DNA of 64,000 nucleotides, taken from positions 2,294,594 to 2,358,593 of the forward strand of contig CP073749.1 in the NCBI GenBank assembly GCA_024398055.1, read 5' to 3'. The position numbers were made by a program, and so were the translations under genes. Shown piece after piece: positions 44,355 through 53,974 of this stretch. Source of the stretch: a bacterium SCSIO 12741. GTDB lineage: Bacteria; Bacteroidota; Bacteroidia; Flavobacteriales_G; Salibacteraceae. Below the pieces are notes generated by a model that made no database searches, had not been told where the DNA came from, and was given only the letters and a program-made list of their open reading frames with translations. Numbering within the stretch: position 1 is the first letter of the stretch; the number at the start of each line of letters is the position of its first letter.

Positions 44355-47300
44355 ATGCTTCAAAGTGGTAGTACCCTTCGCTATTTGTTGGGGTTGGGAT
44401 TAATATTTACAATGTTTCACTCGTTCGCCCAAGAACGTGTGAATTTGCAGTGGACAGGCATTCAAATGGATCGCTCCCTGGACGGCTTGCCCGTTGACTA
44501 TTTAAATTTTGTGGGAGCAGCATACCAACTTCCCGACGACTTTACGCCGCGCTATACCAAGCGCATAGCCGTACCCCAAAACACGACAGCCCTTAACGTA
44601 ATTATATCCGATCTGGAATTAAGCCCGCTATCTGCTGCTGAACAAAAAACGCTGAATCTGAATCTTCTTTCTGAAATTCCTCAACCGAGCTACCGCATTT
44701 ATGAGGATCGTGGTAGAAAGTTTGCCAGTATTTCATTCATACCTCTATTAAAGAGTGGAAGTACCGTTCGCCGCATTGATGGATTTGTCCTAACCGTTGA
44801 AACGCAGCAAGGTTTTAATTCTGCCACACGATCCACCCGCAGTGATTGGAAGGAAACATCAGTTTTGGTTTCGGGAGATTGGTACAAAATTCAGATTACC
44901 AAAACAGGAGTTTATAAAATTGACTATGATTTTTTGAAGGGAATGGGAATAAGTCCCGAGTCGGTCAATTTTGGAGGTATGAGAATTTTTGGAAACGGCG
45001 GCGGTCGCCTGCTGGAACCCAATACGGCTGAGCGCCAAGATGACCTGAAAGAGAACCCTATTGAACTATTTGGTGCAGAAGACGGACGCTTCGATAAGGG
45101 CGATTTTGCACTCTTCTATGCGGAACATGCCCACCGATGGAATGAACAAAATGGAGAATACTTTTTTGAAGTCAATCCTTACTCCGATACCAATTTTTAT
45201 TTCCTGACCTTTAATGGTGGAGATGGAACACCAGCCCGAATTCAAAAAGAAACAGCCCAGTCCAATCCGGTGAAAACCATTACCGAATTCAACGATTACG
45301 CCGTTCATGAATTGGAACAATCCAATCTTATTGGTTCAGGTCGTGTTTGGTACGGGGAGTCCTTTAATGTAAAGACAACCTACTTCATCGAGTTTGATTT
45401 TCCCTATATCGTTACCTCTTCGGAGGCCAAGCTTGATTCCTATTTTGCCATCCGATCTGTTAACTCAAACAGTACCATGAGTATTAATGCCTCGGGATTA
45501 GGATCTTCTTCGGTTACCGGAGGTAATGTGGCTGGAACCTATACCGCGCCTTATGCCAGGGATTTGTACAATAGAATAAAGGGAAACCCATCATCCTCAA
45601 AAATTGGGGTGACCCTCAATTTTTCCAAAGCCAATGGTGAGGCCAATGCCTGGCTGAACCGGCTTCAAGTGAATTGCCGTCGTCAATTGCGGTATGTAGG
45701 ATCTCAAATGAATTTTAGATCCTTTGATGCCTATATGGAAGTGGTTAACTATGCCAATGTGAGGTATTCGGTTTCCAATGCCAATTCCAATTTGCGCGTT
45801 TGGAAGGTGTCTGAGCCGAGGGCTGCCGTTGAGGTAAATGCCAGCTTTAGCGGATCTAACCTCGAATTTGTAACCAAAGGCGATACTACTCTTCCTTCTG
45901 AATTTGTTGTTTTTTCTCCCTTCGACGTGCCTACTCCGGATGGAGGGTATTCGATCGAAAATCAGAACTTACATGGAGTGGCTGTGACTTTTCCAGAAAT
46001 GGTGATTCTGAGCCATCCGAGTTTTTTGTCCTACGCGGAAAAAGTGGCTGAGCACCACACTCAATTTGATGGTTTAACGGTTTATGTAACCACGCCGGAT
46101 AAAGTATACAATGAATTTTCCAGTGGACGCCAGGATATTACGGCGATCAAAGATTTTATGCGGATGTTCTATGAGCGTGCTGCGACGCCGGATGACTTGC
46201 CCAAATACTTATTGCTGTTTGGAGATGCTTCCTATGATTATAAGGATAGAGTGACGGGTAACACGAATTTCGTTCCTATATACCAAACTACGGAGTCATT
46301 GCGCCCTACGGGTTCGTTGGCTTCGGATGATTACGTTTCATTCTTGTCTCCCGATTATGATGGACGCCTTGATTCTGGTGTAGCTCAAATTGGTGTGGGG
46401 CGTTTTCCAGTAAAGGATTTGCGCCAAGCTTCCAACGCGGTGACCAAGTTGTTGCGGTATACTTCAGAATCATCTTTTGGACCTTGGAGAAATTCAGCGG
46501 TTTATGTTGGGGATGATGAAGATCGGAACGAACACATGGATAAGTCCAATAAATTGGCCGACACTACTGATTTTCTGTACCCAGATTACAATGTATCCAA
46601 AGTATTTTTGGATGCCTACCCTCAACGATCTACTCCGGGAGGTCAGCGATATCCAGATGTGAATATTGCAATCGATGACGCGGTGCAACGAGGGTCGCTT
46701 ACCATCAATTATTTGGGACACGGAGGAGAATTAGGCTGGGCTCATGAACGTGTTCTCGAGGTTTCCCAGATTAACAAATGGAGGAACCCCACGAATATGC
46801 CGTTGTTTGTAACGGCCACTTGTGAGTTTAGCCGTTTTGATGACCCAAGGAGGACCTCAGCTGGTGAATTTGTTTTCTTGAATCCGGATGGAGCTGGAAT
46901 CGGACTATTGACCACGACCAGGTTGGTTTATTCTTCTCCAAATTATGCCCTGGCCTCTGCGTTCAATCGACTGGCTTATGGTGAAATCGATGGAGAAACA
47001 CCTCGCCTCGGAGATATTTTGAGATTAACCAAAACCCATCCAAGAAACTTTAATGGCAATACCCGGGTGTTTGCTCTTTTGGGAGATCCGGCTATGAAAT
47101 TGGCCTATCCGCGGGAAAAGGTAGTAACCACTGCTCGCCCGGATACTATTGGCTCGCTACAAAAGGTGACCATTGAGGGGGAAGTGCAAAACCGGAAAAC
47201 CGGAGAACTGCTCACCGGATTTAATGGCGTTGTTTTCCCAACGATTTATGATAAAAAGAGAACCATCGAAACTTTAAATAACGACGGTAAAGGCGCCTTT

Positions 47301-48170
47301 ACCTTCGACGCTCGGATAAATGTTCTGTTCCGTGGGAAGGTAACTGTTACCAACGGGAAGTTTAGTTTTACTTTCGTCGTTCCAAAGGACATTAACTTTA
47401 ACTTCGGACAAGGTAAAATCAGCTACTACGCCCATAACAATGTGTATGATGCGGCTGGATTTGATACAACTCTGGTTGTAGGAGGGCAATCGGGAGATGC
47501 TTCTTCGGATCAAGTAGGGCCTCAGGTCGATCTGTATATGAACGATTCCACTTTTGTATTTGGTGGGATGACTAATGAGAGCCCTTCCATTTATGCCCGA
47601 CTTTATGATGACAATGGAATCAATACCAGTGGTGGGGGTGTAGGCCATGATATTGTGGCCGTGTTGGATGAGAATACAGCAAATGAGATTGTTTTGAACG
47701 AATATTACGAGGCAGAATTGAACTCCTACCAAAAGGGAGTGGTCAATTATCCCCTCAAGGATCTGTCAGATGGAAAACATACCTTGAGATTAAAGGCTTG
47801 GGATGTTTACAACAATTCGGGCACGGCCAATACCGAATTTGTGGTTTCGGAGAGTGCAGAACTGGCTTTGGATCATGTTTTGAACTACCCCAATCCATTT
47901 ACCACTAACACAGAATTTTACCTGGAACACAATTATCCGAGCCAAGATCTGTTTGTACGTATACAGATCTTTACCGTTTCGGGTAAGATTGTGAAAACCT
48001 TGGATGGCTATTTTAACTCCAAGGGCTTTCGGATAGGTCCAATTAAATGGGATGGTTTGGACGATTTTGGAGACAAAATAGGAGTTGGAGTCTATGTCTA
48101 CAAAGTTGAAGTCAAAGCACCCAATGGTGAACTGGCCGAAAAGTTCGAGAAGTTGGTCATTCTTAACTAA
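44355..48170 (+). CDS. porU: T9SS sortase PorU (C25 family peptidase)
   Basis: 1271 residues with a signal peptide (FTMFHSFAQ). The gingipain-like C25 catalytic region has NYLGHGGELGW (His789) and FVTATCEFSRFD (Cys823), the expected His/Cys dyad. A FlgD-Ig/CTD-like domain closes the protein (NYPNPFTTNTEFYLEH ... VYVYKVEVKAPNG). PorU cleaves C-terminal sorting domains of T9SS cargo and transfers them to lipopolysaccharide, acting with PorV at the outer membrane. The T9SS cargo at 25452-29414 is a candidate substrate. porV follows after 47 bases. Confidence 0.93.
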   Translation: MLQSGSTLRYLLGLGLIFTMFHSFAQERVNLQWTGIQMDRSLDGLPVDYLNFVGAAYQLPDDFTPRYTKRIAVPQNTTALNVIISDLELSPLSAAEQKTLNLNLLSEIPQPSYRIYEDRGRKFASISFIPLLKSGSTVRRIDGFVLTVETQQGFNSATRSTRSDWKETSVLVSGDWYKIQITKTGVYKIDYDFLKGMGISPESVNFGGMRIFGNGGGRLLEPNTAERQDDLKENPIELFGAEDGRFDKGDFALFYAEHAHRWNEQNGEYFFEVNPYSDTNFYFLTFNGGDGTPARIQKETAQSNPVKTITEFNDYAVHELEQSNLIGSGRVWYGESFNVKTTYFIEFDFPYIVTSSEAKLDSYFAIRSVNSNSTMSINASGLGSSSVTGGNVAGTYTAPYARDLYNRIKGNPSSSKIGVTLNFSKANGEANAWLNRLQVNCRRQLRYVGSQMNFRSFDAYMEVVNYANVRYSVSNANSNLRVWKVSEPRAAVEVNASFSGSNLEFVTKGDTTLPSEFVVFSPFDVPTPDGGYSIENQNLHGVAVTFPEMVILSHPSFLSYAEKVAEHHTQFDGLTVYVTTPDKVYNEFSSGRQDITAIKDFMRMFYERAATPDDLPKYLLLFGDASYDYKDRVTGNTNFVPIYQTTESLRPTGSLASDDYVSFLSPDYDGRLDSGVAQIGVGRFPVKDLRQASNAVTKLLRYTSESSFGPWRNSAVYVGDDEDRNEHMDKSNKLADTTDFLYPDYNVSKVFLDAYPQRSTPGGQRYPDVNIAIDDAVQRGSLTINYLGHGGELGWAHERVLEVSQINKWRNPTNMPLFVTATCEFSRFDDPRRTSAGEFVFLNPDGAGIGLLTTTRLVYSSPNYALASAFNRLAYGEIDGETPRLGDILRLTKTHPRNFNGNTRVFALLGDPAMKLAYPREKVVTTARPDTIGSLQKVTIEGEVQNRKTGELLTGFNGVVFPTIYDKKRTIETLNNDGKGAFTFDARINVLFRGKVTVTNGKFSFTFVVPKDINFNFGQGKISYYAHNNVYDAAGFDTTLVVGGQSGDASSDQVGPQVDLYMNDSTFVFGGMTNESPSIYARLYDDNGINTSGGGVGHDIVAVLDENTANEIVLNEYYEAELNSYQKGVVNYPLKDLSDGKHTLRLKAWDVYNNSGTANTEFVVSESAELALDHVLNYPNPFTTNTEFYLEHNYPSQDLFVRIQIFTVSGKIVKTLDGYFNSKGFRIGPIKWDGLDDFGDKIGVGVYVYKVEVKAPNGELAEKFEKLVILN

Positions 48171-48191
48171 ATTGAAAGTAAGATAAAGCAG

Positions 48192-48199
48192 TATATTTG
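48192..48199 (+). promoter_or_regulatory. -7 promoter element for porV
   Basis: TATATTTG, ending 18 bases before the porV ATG. porV can therefore be transcribed apart from porU. Confidence 0.57.
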
Positions 48200-48217
48200 T
48201 AACCTCGATAAATCGAT

Positions 48218-49560
48218 ATGATACTCGCATACAATAAGTTTTTAACCGCGCTGGGCGTTTGTTGCCTTTTTGGCTCTTCGGCCATGGCACAGCTTTCCAC
48301 CCAGCAAATCAACGGAACACCAGTCGACGATCGACTTAATACCATTACCACAGCCGTTCCGTTTTTGATGATTGCTCCAGAATCCAGAGGGGAGCCCTCG
48401 GTGATGCTGGTGTAGCTACATCACCAGATGCAAATTCATTGCACTGGAATGGATCCAAATTGGCCTTTGTAAAAGATAAGTCTGGAGTTACACTGGCTTA
48501 CACGCCTTGGCTTCGCAACTTGGTTCCGGATATTAGTTTGAGTTATTTAGCTGGTTACTATAAGGTAAACAAGATTGTTACTGTAGCTGGGGGCTTGAAA
48601 TACTTTTCTCTTGGAGATATTCAATTTACCGATGAGTTCGGAAACGACCTCAGAAAGTTTAACCCTAATGAGTTTTCTATCGATTTAGGAATGGCTGCTA
48701 AATTGGGCCGGGATATCTCGGGTGGTTTCACTTTGAAATACATTCACTCCAACCTTTCAGGTGGGCTTGATGTGCAAGGGGTAGATACTAAGCCGGGTAA
48801 CATGGTAGCTGCTGACCTTTCTCTTTATTGGGTGAATGACCGGATGAAGATTGGAGATAGAGATATTGAGGTAGCGGCTGGTTTGGCCATCTCCAATATC
48901 GGTGGTAAGATGTCTTATTCCAGTACACGTAATGGAGACTTCCTTCCAGTGAATTTGCGCTTAGGCCCAAGATTTACCTACAAGTTGGATGATCACAACT
49001 CTATCGGAATTAATGTAGACATCAACAAGCTTTTGGTTCCTACTCCTCCTATTTATAAGGTAGACAGTACTGGTCAACCTATCCGTGATGGAGATCAATT
49101 GGTGATTGGCGCCGGTAAAGATCCTGAGAGACCTTTGATTGAGGGAATGATTAGTTCTTTCTATGATGCCCCAGGTAACCCGATTGCTGATGAGAATGGA
49201 AACTACATCGAGAACGAAGATGGAACCTATCAGATTGAGAAAGGAAGCCGTTTTCGTGAAGAGATGAGAGAAATTAATATTGGTGTTGGTTTAGAATACT
49301 GGTACGATGAGCTATTGGCTCTACGCGCTGGATATTTCTGGGAGCACGAATTGAAAGGTAACCGGAAGTACTTCACTTTAGGTGCCGGATTCCGCTACAG
49401 CGCCTTTGGATTAGACTTTTCTTACCTGATTCCTGCCTATTTCAATCAAACTGGGCAGCAATCACCTTTGCAAAATACACTGCGTTTCACGCTTTTGCTT
49501 AATTTCGGGAAAGACGGAGTTAAGAGAACTGGAGCAGGCAGCACCCCTGCTGAAGGTTAA
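48218..49560 (+). pseudogene. porV: T9SS outer membrane protein PorV (LptO), one-base frameshift
   Basis: The ATG at 48218 starts a signal peptide (MILAYNKFLTALGVCC ... AMAQ) and NTITTAVPFLMIAPESRG, the family N-terminus, but the frame then stops at TAG 48413-48415. In the next frame ALGDAGVATSPDANSLHWNG and LAYTPWLRNLVPDISLSYL continue the PorV sequence to a TAA at 49558-49560. Restoring one base at the GGGG run (48389-48392) rejoins them into about 447 residues. PorV is the 14-strand outer-membrane shuttle that hands cargo to PorU. Without repair the protein would be cut to 65 residues. The stop overlaps the ispF ATG. Confidence 0.88.
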
Positions 49561-50039
49561 TGGATATTCGAGTTGGATTTGGGTATGACATTCATCGCTT
49601 AGCCGAAGGAGAATCTCTTTGGTTAGGAGGAATTGAATTAGAATATGTCAAAGGTACCGTTGGGCATTCCGACGCTGACGTATTGATTCATGCCATTTGT
49701 GACGCCCTTTTGGGATCACTAAATCTACGCGATATCGGCTTTCATTTTCCAGATACAGATCCTCAATACAAAGGCGCAGATAGCAAAAAGCTACTGGCCG
49801 GAGTCATGGAATTGATTCGTGATAAAGGATTTGAATTAGGAAACGTGGATGCCACCGTGGTTATGGAGCTTCCGAAACTGAATCCTCATATTCCCGAAAT
49901 GCAACGCTGCTTGGGAGAAGTGATGGGGGTAGACAGTGATCGGATATCCATAAAAGCCACAACCAGCGAAAAATTGGGCTTCGTTGGAACAGAAGATGGG
50001 GTGAAAAGCTACGCCACCGTCTTGGTAAAAAAATCCTGA
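49560..50039 (+). CDS. ispF: 2-C-methyl-D-erythritol 2,4-cyclodiphosphate synthase
   Basis: 159 residues. Metal ligands Asp10 and His12 (GYDIHRL) and His44 (LIHAICDALLG) are in place, with the GHSDADVL block and a C-terminal KATTSEKLGFVGTEDGVKSY. It cyclises CDP-ME-2P to MEcPP in the non-mevalonate isoprenoid route. It overlaps the porV stop by one base (TAATG) and abuts cdd, so porV-ispF-cdd are translationally linked. It is unusual that an isoprenoid gene sits inside the porV-cdd-pdh order, though such local insertions occur. Confidence 0.95.
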   Translation: MDIRVGFGYDIHRLAEGESLWLGGIELEYVKGTVGHSDADVLIHAICDALLGSLNLRDIGFHFPDTDPQYKGADSKKLLAGVMELIRDKGFELGNVDATVVMELPKLNPHIPEMQRCLGEVMGVDSDRISIKATTSEKLGFVGTEDGVKSYATVLVKKS

Positions 50040-50528
50040 ATGGGCTCTACCAAAGAGTATATCAACGCCAGTTACGATCGCTACGATCGATGGGAAGATC
50101 TTCCTGAGGATTACCTTTTGCTATTAGAAAAGGCGAAGGAAGTGTCTGTCACTGCCTATGCCCGCTATTCCGATTTTCAGGTAGGGTCAGCTTTGAAACT
50201 GGACAATGGTCAAATTGTTTCCGGCACCAATCAGGAAAATGCGGCTTATCCTTCAGGTTTGTGCGCTGAACGAGTAGCGTTATTTGCTGCACATTCTACT
50301 TATCCGGACAGTAAGGTCCAAAGCATTGCCGTTTTTGCTCGTCATCAGGGCGAAGCCCTTGAATCCTTAGTTGCTCCATGCGGTTCTTGTAGGCAAGTTA
50401 TGGCCGAGTATGAATCCTTAGCCAAGGAGCCTCTCACCATCATTCTGGCCGATGGAGATGGAGCCGTTGTTATCGAAGGAACGCAGACCTTGTTGCCCTT
50501 TGGATTTCAGTTCCCTGAAAATAACTGA
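50040..50528 (+). CDS. cdd: Cytidine deaminase
   Basis: 162 residues. Zinc ligands and the catalytic Glu are visible in CAERVALF (Cys75, Glu77) and PCGSCRQV (Cys114, Cys117), plus the substrate block ARYSDFQVGSAL. It deaminates cytidine and deoxycytidine to uridine forms in pyrimidine salvage. The ATG directly follows the ispF stop with no gap. cdd-pdhA order is common in Flavobacteriales. Confidence 0.94.
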   Translation: MGSTKEYINASYDRYDRWEDLPEDYLLLLEKAKEVSVTAYARYSDFQVGSALKLDNGQIVSGTNQENAAYPSGLCAERVALFAAHSTYPDSKVQSIAVFARHQGEALESLVAPCGSCRQVMAEYESLAKEPLTIILADGDGAVVIEGTQTLLPFGFQFPENN

Positions 50529-50569
50529 GAAATCGGAGCACCATCCCATTTTTCTATCCTCCAATTGTA

Positions 50570-50577
50570 TAAATTTG
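50570..50577 (+). promoter_or_regulatory. -7 promoter element for pdhA-pdhC
   Basis: TAAATTTG, ending 22 bases before the pdhA ATG. Confidence 0.58.
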
Positions 50578-50599
50578 CCGCTTTCAGAAGCGATAAACT

Positions 50600-51598
50600 A
50601 TGGCAAAACGATCGAAGTTTGGAAAAGAAACTTATCTCAAGTGGTATGAGTCCATGCTCTTGATGAGAAAGTTTGAAGAGAAGGCTGGCCAATTGTATAT
50701 CCAGCAGAAATTTGGTGGATTTTGTCACCTTTATATTGGCCAAGAGGCTGTAGTAGCCGGAACGGCTTCAGCTTGCGAGCCAGGTGATAAACACATTACC
50801 GCTTACCGCGACCACGCCCATCCACTCGGATTTGGAATGGAAGCCAAGTATGTAATGGCCGAACTTTACGGAAAGAGCACAGGTTGTTCTAAGGGTAAAG
50901 GTGGATCCATGCACATGTTTGACAAGGAGCGAAATTTTATGGGTGGTCACGGAATCGTTGGAGCTCAAATTCCAATGGGAGCCGGAATCGCATTCGCTGA
51001 AAAATACCAGGGAACCAAAAACGTAGCCTTTTGTTCATTTGGAGATGGTGCTGCTCGGCAAGGAGCTTTGCATGAAACCTTCAACATGGCTATGAATTGG
51101 AAATTACCTGTGATTTTCATCATTGAGAATAACAACTATGCGATGGGAACTTCCGTTGAGCGGACTTCCAACGTTACTGATATGTCTAAGTTAGGAGCCT
51201 CCTATGAGATGCCTGCTGAGTCGGTTGATGGAATGACTGTAGAAGCAGTTCATGATGCCATCGAGCGTGCAGCGAGTCATGCTCGCAGTGGAAAAGGTCC
51301 TTACCTTTTGGATATCCGAACTTATCGTTACAAAGGTCACTCCATGTCTGACCCTCAGAAGTACCGGACCAAAGACGAGGTAAAATCTTACCAGGAGCAA
51401 GATCCTATAAATAAGGTGTTGGAAACCATCAAATCCAAGAAATACGCCACTGCGAAACAGCTTGAAGCAATCGTTCAACGCGTCAAAGATCAAGTGGAAG
51501 AATCTGTTCGCTTTGCTGAGGAATCTCCAAAGCCAGAAGCAGCAGAATTGTACAAAGATGTCTACATGCAAGAGGATTATCCTTTTGTAACTGAATAA
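50600..51598 (+). CDS. pdhA: Pyruvate dehydrogenase E1 component subunit alpha
   Basis: 332 residues. The thiamine-diphosphate motif starts FGDGAARQGALHET and ends ENNNYAMGTS, with Mg-binding Asp and Asn in place; the phosphorylation-loop-like YRYKGHSMSDPQKY is present. It pairs with an E1 beta subunit (pdhB), not encoded here, to decarboxylate pyruvate and reductively acetylate lipoyl-E2. Nine bases separate it from pdhC. The N-terminal LKWYESMLLMRKFEEK is standard. Confidence 0.94.
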   Translation: MAKRSKFGKETYLKWYESMLLMRKFEEKAGQLYIQQKFGGFCHLYIGQEAVVAGTASACEPGDKHITAYRDHAHPLGFGMEAKYVMAELYGKSTGCSKGKGGSMHMFDKERNFMGGHGIVGAQIPMGAGIAFAEKYQGTKNVAFCSFGDGAARQGALHETFNMAMNWKLPVIFIIENNNYAMGTSVERTSNVTDMSKLGASYEMPAESVDGMTVEAVHDAIERAASHARSGKGPYLLDIRTYRYKGHSMSDPQKYRTKDEVKSYQEQDPINKVLETIKSKKYATAKQLEAIVQRVKDQVEESVRFAEESPKPEAAELYKDVYMQEDYPFVTE

Positions 51599-51607
51599 AG
51601 GAGTAAA

Positions 51608-52861
51608 ATGGCAGAAATCGTTAGAATGCCGAAACTGAGCGACACCATGGAAGAAGGTGTGGTAGCAGTGTGGCACAAGCAAATTGGAGATTCGGTCGAA
51701 TCAGGTGAATTGTTGGCAGATATCGAAACCGATAAGGCCACGATGGAATTTGAATCCTTTCAGGATGGGGTTCTCCTTCACATTGGAGTGGAGGCAGGAA
51801 AAGCCGCTCCTGTAGATAGTATTCTCGCTATTTTGGGTGAGAAAGGGGAAGATGTTTCGGCCTTGTTGGCCGCTGAAGAATCTGCTCCAGCACAACCCGC
51901 AGCTGAGCCTGAAGCTCCTCAAGCAGCTCCGGCTCCGGTAGCAGCGCCTGCTCCTGAAGTAAAAGCGGCACCAGTAGCGGCGGCAGCCCCTGCCCCGTTA
52001 GTTGCTTCAACGAATGGCCGGGTTAAGGCTTCTCCTCTGGCTAAGAAAATGGCGGAGGAAAAAGGAATTGATTTGAATACCTTGGCCGGTACAGGTGAAG
52101 GCGGACGAATTGTAAAAAGAGATATTGACAACTATCAACCGGTAGCTGCTCCAGTTGCTGGTACAGCTATCTTGGGTCAAGAGAGTTTCCATGAGGAGCC
52201 CGTTTCTCAGATGCGTAAAACCATTGCAAGAAGACTAAGCGATAGCAAGTTTACGGCGCCTCATTTCTACCTGACCATGGAGATTGATATGGATCAGGCG
52301 ATTCAAGCCCGTAAAGCCATTAATGCCTCCATTGAAGGAAAAGTTTCGTTCAATGATTTGGTGATTAAGGCGGTTTCCATGGCTTTGAAAAAGCACCCAG
52401 CTGTTAATTCTTCCTGGCAAGAAACTTCTATCCGTTACAACGATCACGTTCACATTGGTGTGGCTGTGGCAGTATCAGAAGGTTTGTTGGTTCCTGTAGT
52501 TCGTTTTGCTGACAGTAAGCCTCTCACTCAAATTAGTGCAGAAGTAAGAGATATGGCTCAGCGTGCTAAGGACAAAAAACTTCAGCCGGAAGAATGGGCA
52601 GGTAACACATTTACCATTTCGAACTTGGGTATGTACGGTATCGAGGAGTTTACGGCCATCGTAAATCCACCGGATAGCTGTATTATGGCTGTAGGTGGAA
52701 TTCGCGAAGTACCGGTTGTAAAAGACGGTCAAATCGTACCTGGAAACAGAATGAAAGTAACCCTTTCTTGCGACCACCGGGTTGTGGATGGTGCTACTGG
52801 TTCTGAGTTCTTGCTTTCCTTTAAGCAGTTCTTAGAGAATCCTGTGACTATGCTTGCCTAA
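51608..52861 (+). CDS. pdhC: Pyruvate dehydrogenase E2, dihydrolipoamide acetyltransferase
   Basis: 417 residues. A single N-terminal lipoyl domain has the lipoylated Lys43 (ETDKATME). An Ala/Pro-rich linker (about 95-135) and a peripheral subunit-binding domain (about 136-175, SPLAKKMAEEKGIDLNTL) follow. The catalytic core ends with SCDHRVVDGATG (His390), the acetyl-transfer site. It moves the acetyl group from lipoate to CoA and forms the complex core. The end overlaps the convergent glycosyltransferase gene by four bases. Confidence 0.94.
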   Translation: MAEIVRMPKLSDTMEEGVVAVWHKQIGDSVESGELLADIETDKATMEFESFQDGVLLHIGVEAGKAAPVDSILAILGEKGEDVSALLAAEESAPAQPAAEPEAPQAAPAPVAAPAPEVKAAPVAAAAPAPLVASTNGRVKASPLAKKMAEEKGIDLNTLAGTGEGGRIVKRDIDNYQPVAAPVAGTAILGQESFHEEPVSQMRKTIARRLSDSKFTAPHFYLTMEIDMDQAIQARKAINASIEGKVSFNDLVIKAVSMALKKHPAVNSSWQETSIRYNDHVHIGVAVAVSEGLLVPVVRFADSKPLTQISAEVRDMAQRAKDKKLQPEEWAGNTFTISNLGMYGIEEFTAIVNPPDSCIMAVGGIREVPVVKDGQIVPGNRMKVTLSCDHRVVDGATGSEFLLSFKQFLENPVTMLA

Positions 52862-53856
52862 TTTGATGTAGGAAATAGCGATTCAATCGCTTCCATATAG
52901 AAAGAAGTCCACCTCGTGTGGACTTTTTTGTTTTCGGGCTCCCAGTCTACCCATCGATCATCAATCTCATTTTGCTGAATGACCTTAAACGAACAATCAT
53001 TTTGGAACCATTTGCCCAAATAGAGCTGCTCGTCTTGTCCAGGAGTGGGCACCAAGATGGCGGGTTTCTGGTGCAGGGCCAGATCCATTATACTTGAGTA
53101 GCCGGAGCGGCAAATAATTTTTTGAGCACGATTCCAAAGTGGAGTCAGTTCCTTTTGGCTAAGACCTCTGGCAAGGGTTATGCGCAGCGGATGCTTAGCT
53201 TGAATTTTCAGCAAGGCTTGATAGAACAAGGATTGTTGTGGCTCAGGCCCAGATACAATACCCAGCCATTCAAGGTCTTTTTTGCCAGGCTTTACGGGAA
53301 GGTTAGAGAGTGGACCAATGTATTCAACCGGAAGAGATTCAGCTTTAGGGTGAGACAAATCACCACTTAAGTTTATTTCTGGATTCTCCACATCCGGAAC
53401 CCAGATTCGATGGAAGGGTTTAAGGTAATTTTTGATCACTTTGTTAACCAGAAAGGAGGCAAATGGCGCAGCGATGTTTAATTGATGAGTGATCAATATG
53501 GAGGGAATCTTTGGGTGGTGACAGCCATATCGATTATCGGAAATGATGTAGTCAAAGCTTTCGGCCTCTATCCATTGCTCCACCACTTTTCGCTCTTGTT
53601 CTATAGTGGATTTAATTCCCGGACTGCTTTGGACCAATTGTAGTCGGGTAGCCATTGCCGATTTGCCGTATTTGATCGGGTAAGAGGGGAGTTCTCTTAT
53701 TTCCAAACCCGGAAAGCTATCATGCAAATAACTTTTGGAGTCACCGTCACCTGCCAGGATTACTTGAGCCCCTCGTTCCGTAAGTGCCCGAATTAGCGGT
53801 GCACTTCGAGTCGCATGGCCCAATCCCCAGTTTAAAACGGTGAATAAGATTTTCAT
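52858..53856 (-). CDS. MurG-like GT-B glycosyltransferase family protein
   Basis: 332 residues. The N-terminus is MKILFTVLNWGLGHATRSAPLI, the GHATR-type acceptor/phosphate loop of MurG-like and MGT-like GT-B enzymes; ICRSGYSSIMDLALHQKPAILVPTPGQDEQ is the nucleotide-sugar-binding C-terminal half. It lacks a signal peptide and probably works at the cytoplasmic face of the inner membrane. The donor and acceptor are unknown. It has a -7 element just five bases before the ATG. Convergent with pdhC. Confidence 0.78.
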   Translation of the reverse strand: MKILFTVLNWGLGHATRSAPLIRALTERGAQVILAGDGDSKSYLHDSFPGLEIRELPSYPIKYGKSAMATRLQLVQSSPGIKSTIEQERKVVEQWIEAESFDYIISDNRYGCHHPKIPSILITHQLNIAAPFASFLVNKVIKNYLKPFHRIWVPDVENPEINLSGDLSHPKAESLPVEYIGPLSNLPVKPGKKDLEWLGIVSGPEPQQSLFYQALLKIQAKHPLRITLARGLSQKELTPLWNRAQKIICRSGYSSIMDLALHQKPAILVPTPGQDEQLYLGKWFQNDCSFKVIQQNEIDDRWVDWEPENKKVHTRWTSFYMEAIESLFPTSN

Positions 53857-53861
53857 TCCTT

Positions 53862-53869
53862 CAAATATA
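53862..53869 (-). promoter_or_regulatory. -7 promoter element close to the MurG-like gene start
   Basis: Minus-strand TATATTTG, ending only 5 bases before the ATG, which predicts a leaderless or nearly leaderless mRNA. Confidence 0.55.
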
Positions 53870-53959
53870 CTTTAGAAGAATAGGTAGGGGCTATGGCTGT
53901 TGTAAAACCTACTCGTTCAATTTTCGAAAAGCAACCTTCAACCATGTGACTGGTAATCT

Positions 53960-53967
53960 TAAATTTG
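53960..53967 (+). promoter_or_regulatory. -7 promoter element for the SDR-trmB unit
   Basis: TAAATTTG, ending 7 bases before the SDR ATG; a very short leader is predicted. Confidence 0.57.
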
Positions 53968-53974
53968 TAATTCG

